A stretch of 6,104 nucleotides of DNA from Actinomycetota bacterium. GTDB taxonomy: Bacteria; Actinomycetota; Thermoleophilia; Solirubrobacterales; Solirubrobacteraceae. Of the stretch, positions 1 to 5,873 are shown piece by piece. The DNA lies in NCBI GenBank assembly GCA_005883255.1, contig VAXS01000038.1:1-6104 (forward strand), given 5' to 3'. Positions within the stretch are counted from its first letter, which is position 1; each line of letters opens with the position of its first letter. Position numbers and translations under genes: made by a program. The notes below the pieces were generated by a model, which was given only the letters and a program-made list of their open reading frames with translations, was not told where the DNA came from and searched no databases.

Positions 1-1
1 C

Positions 2-1138
2 GATCCCACCGGCCGGGCGGCGTGGATCCTGCTCGAGACCTACCGCTGGGTGGTGCAGCGCGCCGAGGCGCCCGGGCCCGAGGCCTGGGACGACCTGCCC
101 GACTTTCCGAGCTCGCGCGAGGTCGAGGAGCTGTTCGGGAGCTGGGAGCAGCTCTGGGACGCCGCCGGGCTCTACGACGCCCCCTACTTCCGGGCGCTGG
201 AGGACGCCGACGCCGAGCACGCGGACCTGGCCGAGCGCCGCGACGCCACCGCGCGCGAGGCCGCGCGGCTGCGCACCGAGGCCGAGCGCCGCGAGGCACA
301 GATGCGCGAGCTGCGGCGGCAGGCGGAGGCCGCGCGCGAGAAGGCCGACCGCGAGCGCGGCGACCTGCAGGCCGAGCGCGCGCGGGGCGACGCCGCGGAG
401 CGCCGGGCCGAGGAGGCCGAGCGGCGGGCCGCGGCCGCCGAGCGCCGGGCAGCCGACGGCGGCGACACCGACCCGGCCGAGGTCCCGCCCGAGTGGCTGG
501 CCGAGCACGAGGCGCTGCTGGCCGCCGTCGACCAGGCCGAGCGCCACGGCGAGGCGCTGGCCGGGCAGGTGGACCACGCCCTGGAGGAGCTGGAGGAGCG
601 CGACCGGGCGCTGGCCGAGCTGCGGCGCGCGCTGGCCCGGGCCGAGGGCGCGGGCGACGAGGAGGCGGCCGGCGCGGAGGCTGAGGAGGCCCCGCCGGCC
701 ACGGTCCTGGAGGCGGTGGAGCGCGCCGTCGAGCGCTGCGCGCACCTGCGTTTCGCGCCCCGCGCGTTCGAGAGCGCGGGCGAGAGCCCGTTCTCGCGCC
801 CGCAGCTGATCCTGGAGAACCTGCTGCGGCTGGACGAGTTGGCGGCCGCCTACCTGCAGGGCGACCTGGGCGAGCGGCTGGCCGACGTGGCCTTCCGGAT
901 GCGCCTGGCCTGGCGGGGCGGCATCTCCGAGCGCACCCGCACTCGCCACGGCCGCGACTACGACTTCGCCTACGAGGGCCGGACGTTCCAGCTCGGCCCC
1001 CACGTCCGCATCGGGTCGGGCTCCGGGGCGGGCGCGATCGCCCGCATCTACCTGTGCCTGCACCCGGGCGACGACGAACTCGAGCGCTGCGTCATCGTCG
1101 GCCACGTCGGGCGCCACCTGCCCGACAGCACCACCTAG
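2..1138 (+). CDS. Coiled-coil protein with HNH-associated-repeat-like segment, 5' end outside window
   Basis: The frame is open from the first bases of the window to a TAG at 1136-1138 (378 visible residues). The real start lies upstream; a GTG at nt 50 is only an internal candidate, because the codons before it also read as protein (WILLETYRW). Residues about 36-57 (FPSSREVEELFGSW, then WDAAGL) match the pattern of the homing endonuclease-associated repeat, which usually ends in FGSW...AAGL and is thought to bind DNA. Residues about 66-232 are almost wholly Glu/Arg/Ala with heptad-like AERRAEEAERRA blocks, broken near 153-165 by a Pro/Gly/Asp linker; this should form a long coiled coil. Residues about 233-378 form a compact domain ending in IARIYLCLHPG and VIVGHVGRHLP. 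From memory this resembles the C-terminus of some actinobacterial hypothetical proteins of unknown function. No catalytic motif, signal peptide or membrane segment is visible. The gene converges on the SCP2 gene. Coding status is firm; function is unknown. Confidence 0.85.
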   Translation, partial: DPTGRAAWILLETYRWVVQRAEAPGPEAWDDLPDFPSSREVEELFGSWEQLWDAAGLYDAPYFRALEDADAEHADLAERRDATAREAARLRTEAERREAQMRELRRQAEAAREKADRERGDLQAERARGDAAERRAEEAERRAAAAERRAADGGDTDPAEVPPEWLAEHEALLAAVDQAERHGEALAGQVDHALEELEERDRALAELRRALARAEGAGDEEAAGAEAEEAPPATVLEAVERAVERCAHLRFAPRAFESAGESPFSRPQLILENLLRLDELAAAYLQGDLGERLADVAFRMRLAWRGGISERTRTRHGRDYDFAYEGRTFQLGPHVRIGSGSGAGAIARIYLCLHPGDDELERCVIVGHVGRHLPDSTT

Positions 1139-1147
1139 GCCGCGGCC
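1138..1147. repeat. 10-bp perfect palindrome between convergent stop codons
   Basis: GGCCGCGGCC reads the same on both strands. It fills nearly all of the 9-bp gap between the TAG of the coiled-coil gene (1136-1138) and the TAG of the SCP2 gene on the other strand (1150-1148). There is no T-run on either side, so it is not a recognisable intrinsic terminator. In DNA this GC-rich it may be chance. Confidence 0.4.
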
Positions 1148-1567
1148 CTAAGCGACCTCGACCAGGTCTTCCCGGCCCTGCTCCTTGAGTTGGGCCTCGT
1201 ACCGGGGGAACACCGGGCGGGCGAGCGGCACCAGCCGCAGCACCTTGGCCACCGGCCCCTTGGCCTTGATCTGCCCCCGGGCCAGCGCCACGGTGACGTT
1301 GACCTGCCCCAGCCAGAACCGGTGCGCGGTGTCCGCGTCCATGGTCATGGTGACCTCGGGCTGCAGGTCGGTGGCCCCCAGGTCGACCTTCGGCTCCTCG
1401 TCCTCCTTCATGCGCACCGTGATCTGCGAGTCCGGATCGTGGAAGCGGTACTGCACGATCGTGTTGGACTTGCGGAACTTCCCGAACAGCTCGTCGTCGT
1501 CCACCATGTCGACGAAGAGCTTGCCCAGCGTGTCGTAGACCTCCTGCTCGCTCGTGAAGTAGGCCAT
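1148..1567 (-). CDS. SCP2 sterol-binding domain protein
   Basis: A 139-residue protein, MAYFTSEQEVY... to ...GREDLVEVA. The size and layout fit a stand-alone SCP2 (sterol carrier protein 2) domain: an N-terminal helix (about 5-30), a beta-rich middle (TIVQYRFHDPDSQITVRM, then PEVTMTMDADTAHRFWLG at about 69-86), and the typical end VALARGQIKAKGPVAKVLRLVPL (about 91-113). Family members bind lipids or fatty-acyl-CoA in a hydrophobic tunnel in the cytoplasm; the ligand here cannot be told. No signal peptide or membrane segment is seen. The ATG at 1567 is the only plausible start: no ATG, GTG or TTG lies in frame between it and the upstream gene's stop. It is the last gene of the minus-strand operon, 26 nt after the GH15 gene. 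Its ribosome binding site is unusually far from the start (see 1568-1595). Confidence 0.88.
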   Translation of the reverse strand: MAYFTSEQEVYDTLGKLFVDMVDDDELFGKFRKSNTIVQYRFHDPDSQITVRMKEDEEPKVDLGATDLQPEVTMTMDADTAHRFWLGQVNVTVALARGQIKAKGPVAKVLRLVPLARPVFPRYEAQLKEQGREDLVEVA

Positions 1568-1595
1568 GGCGCGGCAGGATACCCGCCCGCCTCCT
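1568..1595 (-). promoter_or_regulatory. Distant Shine-Dalgarno with bridging hairpin, SCP2 gene leader
   Basis: A perfect AGGAGG (1595-1590, minus strand) overlaps the TAG of the GH15 gene but ends 22 nt before the SCP2 ATG, too far for normal use. The intervening RNA can fold into a hairpin. The inner stem is 6 bp (1587-1582 with 1578-1573, one G-U pair) with a 3-nt UAU loop. A one-base bulge (1572) and four more pairs (1591-1588 with 1571-1568) extend it to the ATG. If only the inner stem forms, AGGAGG is free and the spacing that remains is about 7 nt (2 + 5), the usual optimum. If the outer pairs also form, part of the SD is hidden. The pairing is read from the sequence; the effect on translation is inferred. 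Confidence 0.6.
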
Positions 1596-3492
1596 AGTGG
1601 CCGTCGGCCTCCTCGTCGGCGATCACGTGCAGGACCGCGTTGATCAGCGCCAGGTGGGTGAACGCCTGCGGGTAGTTGCCGAGGTGGCGACCGCTGTCGG
1701 CGTCCAGCTCCTCGGCGTACAGCCCGAGCGGCGAGGCGTTGGCCAGCAGCCGCTCGCACAGGTCGCGGGCGCGGTCGCGCTCCCCGATCTCGGACAGCGC
1801 CGACACCCCCCAGAACGAGCAGATCAGGAACGAGCCCTCCTCGCCCTCCAGCCCGTCGTCGGTCTCGCCCGTGCGGTAGCGGAGGATGAACCCGTGCTGG
1901 CTGAGGCCGTCGGCGATCGCCAGGACGGTGTTGCGCACGCGCTCGTCGTCGGGGGGGAGGAACCGGATCAGCGGGATGAGGAGCGTGGAGGCGTCGAGCG
2001 CGTCGGTCTCGTAGTGCTGGCGGAACACGCCCTTCTCCGAGACGCCGCGCTGCAGGACGTCGGCGCGGATCTCGTCGGCGACGCCCGCCCAGCGGTCGCG
2101 CAGGTCGCCCTCGCCCCGCAGGTCGGCGAGCCGCGAGGCGCGGTCCATCGCCACCCAGCACATGAGCTTGGACGAGACATAGTGCCGCGGCGTGCCCCGC
2201 GTCTCCCAGATGCCCTGGTCGGGCTCGCGCCAGGCGCGGGCGGCGACCTCGGCCTGGTCGACCAGGACGGGCCACAGCCGCTGCGGGATGTAGCCGCTGG
2301 CCTTGGTGTGCAGGAACACCGAGTCCAGGATCGCCCCGTAGACGTCGTTCTGGCGCTGCGTGAACGCGCCGTTGCCGACGCGCACGGGCCTGGAGCCCTC
2401 GTATCCCGCCAGCTGGTCGAGCGTGCGCTCGGCCAGGTCGCGCTCGCCGTCGATCCCGTACATGATCTGCAGCGACCCGTCGTCATTGCGCTCCAGGTCG
2501 GCGATGAACTGCATGAAGTCGTCGGCCTCCCAGTCCATGCCGATCGCGTGCAGCGACCACAGCGTGAACGTGGCGTCGCGCATCCAGGCGTAGCGGTAGT
2601 CCCAGTTGCGCTCGCCGCCCGGGGTCTCGGGCAGCGACGTGGTGGGCGCCGCCACCGTCGCCCCGGTGGGAGCGTAGGTCAGGCCCTTGAGGACCAGCGC
2701 CGAGCGCTGCAGGGGCTGGCGCCAGCGGTGGTCGGGAAACTCGCCCGACTCCAGCCAGCTGCGCCAGTAGTGCTCCGTGCGGGCGATGTGCTCGGCGGCC
2801 TGCTCGTACGTCGCCGGCCCCCCGCGCTCCTCCGTCCAGGACAGCGCGCAGTAGCAGTTCTCGCCCTCGGTCATCTGGTGCCGGGCCCGCACCCGGTTGC
2901 CCTCGACGCCCAACCGCAGGTCGCTGAGGAGGCGGAGCGTCAGGTCCTCGTCGGTGGCGTCCAGGGCGGAGGGCGCCTCGTGGTGGGCCTCGGTCCACAC
3001 GGCCGCGCGGGCGCCGTAGCCGAACATCGGCTCGCACACCAGCTCCACCATCACCTCGCCCTGCACGCAGGTCACCGTGCGGACGAGCAGGTGGTCGGCC
3101 TCGTGGTCGGTGGGCGGACGCGTGTGGTCGGCCTCCCCGTGCTCGTCCTGGTGCCAGGGGCCGATGGTCAGGGCGTCGTGCGTCACCGCCCAGCCGTGCG
3201 GCGTCATCCAGGTGGTCTCCAGCACGTTGGTGCCCGGCTCGTAGCGGCACGCCACCGGCTCGGCGACGCCGTAGGGGCCGAGGCGGAAGCCGCCCGCCCC
3301 CCGGTCCAGCAGCATCGAGAAGATCGCCTCGGAGTCGAACCGGGGGATGCACATCCACTCCACCGTCCCGTCGGGCGCCACCAGCGCGCCGGTGTGGCAG
3401 TCCGACAGGAACGCGTAGTCGGCGATCGGCGGCCAGGGCGAGCGCCGGGCGGTCGCCTGGGGGAGCGAGAGAATCGGGTCGGGACGGGCCAC
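1594..3492 (-). CDS. GH15-family glycoside hydrolase (trehalase/glucoamylase-like)
   Basis: A 632-residue cytoplasmic-looking protein with no signal peptide. It has the bacterial GH15 layout: an N-terminal beta-sandwich region (about 1-270) opening with PPIADYAFLSDCHTGALVAP, then an (alpha/alpha)6 barrel. Barrel landmarks are RNWDYRYAWMRDATFTLWSL (295-314), GIWETRG (427-433), SSKLMCW (440-446), EEGSFLICSFWG (551-562) and LYAEELD...NYPQAFTHLALINA (591-619). By alignment of motifs with fungal glucoamylase (LWEE and LAEQ), E430 is the likely general acid and E594 the likely general base. Both are present, so the enzyme looks intact. The N-terminus and length are close to mycobacterial GH15 trehalases, which hydrolyse alpha,alpha-trehalose to glucose; maltose or other alpha-glucosides remain possible. 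The start is GTG at 3492, overlapping the TAG of the ZIP gene by one base, which implies translational coupling. The family-conserved N-terminus begins soon after, supporting this start. Confidence 0.93.
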   Translation of the reverse strand: MARPDPILSLPQATARRSPWPPIADYAFLSDCHTGALVAPDGTVEWMCIPRFDSEAIFSMLLDRGAGGFRLGPYGVAEPVACRYEPGTNVLETTWMTPHGWAVTHDALTIGPWHQDEHGEADHTRPPTDHEADHLLVRTVTCVQGEVMVELVCEPMFGYGARAAVWTEAHHEAPSALDATDEDLTLRLLSDLRLGVEGNRVRARHQMTEGENCYCALSWTEERGGPATYEQAAEHIARTEHYWRSWLESGEFPDHRWRQPLQRSALVLKGLTYAPTGATVAAPTTSLPETPGGERNWDYRYAWMRDATFTLWSLHAIGMDWEADDFMQFIADLERNDDGSLQIMYGIDGERDLAERTLDQLAGYEGSRPVRVGNGAFTQRQNDVYGAILDSVFLHTKASGYIPQRLWPVLVDQAEVAARAWREPDQGIWETRGTPRHYVSSKLMCWVAMDRASRLADLRGEGDLRDRWAGVADEIRADVLQRGVSEKGVFRQHYETDALDASTLLIPLIRFLPPDDERVRNTVLAIADGLSQHGFILRYRTGETDDGLEGEEGSFLICSFWGVSALSEIGERDRARDLCERLLANASPLGLYAEELDADSGRHLGNYPQAFTHLALINAVLHVIADEEADGH

Positions 3493-4355
3493 TAACCCCC
3501 GCCGTACGCCACCAGCATGTCGGTGGCGACGGCGAGGAGGAAGCCGACCGTGAGCAGGGCCAGGCCGAGCTCGCGATGGCCGTGGCGGCGCATGGCCTGC
3601 CAGATCTCGCCGATCACGTAGAGGATCGCCCCGCCCGCCAGCGCGTAGAAGCCCAGCTCCAGGGGCTGGCTGGTGACGTTGTAGCCGACGATCGAGCCCA
3701 GGAACACCGGGCCGCCACCGATCACGCCCGCGATCCCCAGCCAGCGCCAGGAGGGGCGCACGTCGCCCAGCGGACCGATGATCCCGAAGCCCTCCGTGGC
3801 GTTGTGCAGGGCGAAGCCCACGATGAGCACCGTGGCCAGGCTGAGCTCGCCGGCCTTGGCCGACACGCCGATGGCCAGGCCCTCGGCGAAGTTGTGGACG
3901 CCGATGGCCGCCGCCACCGCCAGCCCGGTGGACAGGGCGCGGGCCCGCGCCGCCTCGGCGCTGGAGACCAGCGCCTCCGCCTCCTCGACCGTGACCGCGG
4001 CCGCGCTGGAGCCGCCGGCCATCGGCGGGACCGCGCCGGGCCGGGCGCGCATCCGCCGCTCCACGGCGGCCAGGCCCACGGTGCCCGCGGCGAAGCCGGC
4101 GGCCAGGAGCAGGCCCAGCAGCAGCACGTGGCCGAAGCCGACCGAGCCGGCGTGCAGGCGCTGGACCGCGTGCTCGAGGATCTCGCCGCCGTGGGACATG
4201 ACGTCCACGAACAGGAAGGCCAGGACTCCCACCGCGAACATGGCCAGTCCCACGCGCGCGCGGGAGCCGAGAAGCCGCATCCGCGCCAGGGGCAGGCCCA
4301 GGTAGATCGTGAACCCGGCCAGGGCCCCCAGCAGCACTGTCTCCGAGAAGGACAT
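3492..4355 (-). CDS. ZIP-family divalent metal transporter
   Basis: A 287-residue integral membrane protein with about eight hydrophobic helices (roughly 6-24, 36-53, 74-96, 142-165, 172-194, 206-225, 234-252, 264-284). The ZIP signature is doubled: HNFAEGLAIG at 154-163 in helix 4 and HNATEGFGI at 184-192 in helix 5. These His, Asn and Glu residues form the metal site in ZIP proteins (Zn2+, Fe2+ or Mn2+ uptake). The Pro of the classic HNxPEG is Ala or Thr here, as I recall for a common actinobacterial branch. The loop between helices 3 and 4 (about 98-140) is Ala/Glu/Arg-rich and lacks the His cluster of many zinc ZIPs, so the metal cannot be assigned. The ATG at 4355 is the first gene of the operon with GH15 and SCP2. 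A DtxR-like palindrome sits 4 bp upstream, suggesting repression by metal-loaded regulator. Confidence 0.92.
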   Translation of the reverse strand: MSFSETVLLGALAGFTIYLGLPLARMRLLGSRARVGLAMFAVGVLAFLFVDVMSHGGEILEHAVQRLHAGSVGFGHVLLLGLLLAAGFAAGTVGLAAVERRMRARPGAVPPMAGGSSAAAVTVEEAEALVSSAEAARARALSTGLAVAAAIGVHNFAEGLAIGVSAKAGELSLATVLIVGFALHNATEGFGIIGPLGDVRPSWRWLGIAGVIGGGPVFLGSIVGYNVTSQPLELGFYALAGGAILYVIGEIWQAMRRHGHRELGLALLTVGFLLAVATDMLVAYGGG

Positions 4356-4358
4356 CTC

Positions 4359-4372
4359 TTAGGTCACCCTAA
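4359..4372 (-). promoter_or_regulatory. DtxR/IdeR/MntR-like metal-repressor operator
   Basis: The plus strand reads TTAGGTCACCCTAA: perfect 5-bp inverted arms TTAGG/CCTAA around a 4-bp centre. Against the known mycobacterial IdeR box TTAGGTTAGSCTAACCTAA, the 19 bp from 4359 match at 13 positions; 13 of the first 15 match and the last four do not. It lies 4 bp before the ZIP start codon and at about +8 to +21 from the transcription start predicted from the -10 at 4386-4391, where a repressor would block transcription. The AGGG within the box (4370-4367, minus strand) is also the best available Shine-Dalgarno for the ZIP gene, 11 nt from ATG. Which regulator binds is inferred, not shown. Confidence 0.6.
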
Positions 4373-4385
4373 CAGGCGGCGCGAA

Positions 4386-4394
4386 AGCCTAGCA
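4386..4394 (-). promoter_or_regulatory. Extended -10 promoter of the ZIP-GH15-SCP2 operon
   Basis: Minus strand TGCTAGGCT fits the extended -10 pattern TGnTAnnnT, and TAGGCT is a very typical actinobacterial -10 hexamer. No good -35 is present at 17-18 bp (TACACC, 3 of 6), which an extended -10 can tolerate. Transcription would begin near 4378-4382, giving a leader of about 25 nt that contains the DtxR-like operator. Confidence 0.5.
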
Positions 4395-4432
4395 GCGAAG
4401 TCGGGAATGGTGTAGCGCCAGGTTCGCGCTGT

Positions 4433-4438
4433 TACGTT
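4433..4438 (+). promoter_or_regulatory. Possible -10 for the aldehyde dehydrogenase gene
   Basis: TACGTT fits TAnnnT in the only stretch upstream of the dehydrogenase with some A/T. There is no convincing -35. A start of transcription near 4445 would leave only about 6 nt before the proposed CTG start, so the transcript would be nearly leaderless, in keeping with the lack of any Shine-Dalgarno there. An imperfect inverted repeat AGCGC/GCGCT (4414-4418, 4426-4430) lies just upstream and could be an operator or chance. Confidence 0.3.
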
Positions 4439-4450
4439 CTCCCTACGCGC

Positions 4451-5866
4451 CTGCAGAACTTCATCGACGGGGAGTTCGTCGATCCCGCGGAGGGCGGCAC
4501 CGAGCCGGTGCTCAACCCCGCCACCGGCGAGGCCATCGCCGAGGCCCCGGCCTCCACCGCGGCCGACGTCGACCGCGCGGTCGCCGCCGCCCGGGGCGCG
4601 TTCGAGGGCTGGGCCCGGACCACTCCGGCGGAGCGCTCGCTGGCCCTACTGCGGATCGCGGACGCCCTGGAGCGCGACGCCGACGAGATCGCCCGGCTGG
4701 AGGCCACCAACGCCGGCAAGCCGCTCCAGGCGTTCAAGGACGACGAGATCCCGTTCATGGTCGACAACCTGCGCTTCTTCGCGGGCGCGGCCCGGACCAT
4801 GGAGGGCAAGCCCGCCGGCGAGTACCTGGAGGGGTACACCTCGATGGTGCGCCGCGAGCCGGTGGGGGTGGTGGGGCAGATCGCGCCCTGGAACTACCCG
4901 CTGATGATGGCGGTGTGGAAGATCGGCCCGGCGCTGGCCACCGGGAACACGGTGGTCCTCAAGCCGGCTCCCACCACCCCGCTCACCAGCCTGCGCCTGG
5001 CGGGGCTGGCGGCCCAGCACCTGCCCAACGGCGTCCTCAACGTGGTCGCCGGCGGCACCGAGCCCGGCGCCGCGCTGGTCGAGCACCCGGACGTGGACAT
5101 GGTCTCCCTCACCGGCTCGGTGGAGACCGGCAAGTGGGTGGCCGCCCACGCCGCCCAGACCCTCAAGCGCGTGCACCTGGAGCTGGGCGGCAAGGCTCCG
5201 GTGATCGTGTTCGACGACGTCGAGCTGGGGAGCGCGCTGGAGACGATCGCGGGCACCGGCTACTACAACGCCGGCCAGGACTGCACGGCCGCCACGCGGG
5301 TGCTGGCCGCCGGCGACGTCTACGACGACGTGGTGGGCGGACTGGCCGAGCAGGCGCGCGGGCTGGTGATGGGCGACACGCTGGCGGCGGACACCACGCT
5401 GGGGCCGCTGAACTCGCGACGCCAGCGCGAGCGGGTGGAGGGCTTCCTGGAGCGGGCGCCGGCCCGCGCCGAGGTGGTCACCGGGGGCCACGAGCCCGAG
5501 CTGCCCGGGTTCTTCCTGGAGCCCACGGTGGTGGCCAACCTCCAGCAGGACGACGAGCTGGTCCAGCGGGAGATCTTCGGACCGGTGATCACCGTCCAGC
5601 GCTTCTCCGACGAGGGGGACGCGATCGCCTGGGCCAACGGGACGCCGTACGGCCTGGCCTCCTCGGTGTGGACCCGGGACCTGGGCCGCGCGCTGCGGGT
5701 GGCCAACGCCCTGCGCTTCGGCTGCGTATGGATCAACGACCACATCCCGCTCGTCTCCGAGATGCCCCACGGCGGCTTCAAGGAGTCCGGCTACGGCAAG
5801 GACCTCAGCGTCTACTCGCTCGAGGACTACACCGTCGTCAAGCACGTGATGGCGAGCCTGAGCTAG
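4451..5866 (+). CDS. patD: Gamma-aminobutyraldehyde dehydrogenase (ALDH superfamily)
   Basis: An NAD(P)-dependent aldehyde dehydrogenase, 471 residues from CTG at 4451. It likely oxidises 4-aminobutanal to GABA in putrescine breakdown (cytoplasm). ALDH landmarks: cofactor-fold APWNYPL and [27 protein letters not shown] with catalytic Glu244, NAGQDCTAA with nucleophile Cys278, EIFGPV, and the C-terminal [15 protein letters not shown]. The specific assignment rests on close resemblance, from memory, to E. coli PatD (YdcW): [44 protein letters not shown] and LEDYTVV.HVM. The start is uncertain. No ATG, GTG or TTG lies in frame between the stop at 4370 and GTG 4508, yet codons from 4451 encode [12 protein letters not shown], the standard ALDH N-terminus; starting at 4508 gives 452 residues and loses it. 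Divergent from the ZIP operon, with no aminotransferase partner in view. Confidence 0.92.
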   Translation: MQNFIDGEFVDPAEGGTEPVLNPATGEAIAEAPASTAADVDRAVAAARGAFEGWARTTPAERSLALLRIADALERDADEIARLEATNAGKPLQAFKDDEIPFMVDNLRFFAGAARTMEGKPAGEYLEGYTSMVRREPVGVVGQIAPWNYPLMMAVWKIGPALATGNTVVLKPAPTTPLTSLRLAGLAAQHLPNGVLNVVAGGTEPGAALVEHPDVDMVSLTGSVETGKWVAAHAAQTLKRVHLELGGKAPVIVFDDVELGSALETIAGTGYYNAGQDCTAATRVLAAGDVYDDVVGGLAEQARGLVMGDTLAADTTLGPLNSRRQRERVEGFLERAPARAEVVTGGHEPELPGFFLEPTVVANLQQDDELVQREIFGPVITVQRFSDEGDAIAWANGTPYGLASSVWTRDLGRALRVANALRFGCVWINDHIPLVSEMPHGGFKESGYGKDLSVYSLEDYTVVKHVMASLS

Positions 5867-5873
5867 CGCGGCA

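Noticed and set aside
280..460. Repeated GAG-GCC-GAG-CGC-like units that resemble a DNA tandem repeat
   Set aside because: The similarity follows from the Ala-Glu-Arg heptads of the coiled coil. Unit length is irregular and there is no repeat at the DNA level beyond codon bias.
22..684. Plus-strand 220-codon frame rich in Arg, Gly and Ala
   Set aside because: A shadow of the coiled-coil gene in another frame; extreme composition and no domain.
1568..2275. N-terminal extension of the SCP2 frame to a 375-residue protein
   Set aside because: The extra 236 residues lie inside the GH15 coding region in another frame and look like Arg/Pro/Gly shadow sequence. The family N-terminus begins at ATG 1567.
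3090..3155. His/Asp/Glu-rich stretch in GH15 (residues about 114-134) as a metal-binding insert
   Set aside because: The end of the segment (DHEADHLLVRTV) has the look of a normal part of this GH15 branch, so a special metal-binding role next to a ZIP gene is not supported by the sequence alone.
1597..3495. Plus-strand open frame of 632 codons opposite the GH15 gene
   Set aside because: It is the antisense shadow of a GC-rich gene. Its protein is low-complexity (Val/Gly/Arg/Ala/His) with no family pattern, while the minus strand has intact GH15 motifs.
5867..5873. Terminator between patD and the next gene
   Set aside because: Only 7 nt with no stem and no T-run; cotranscription is simpler.
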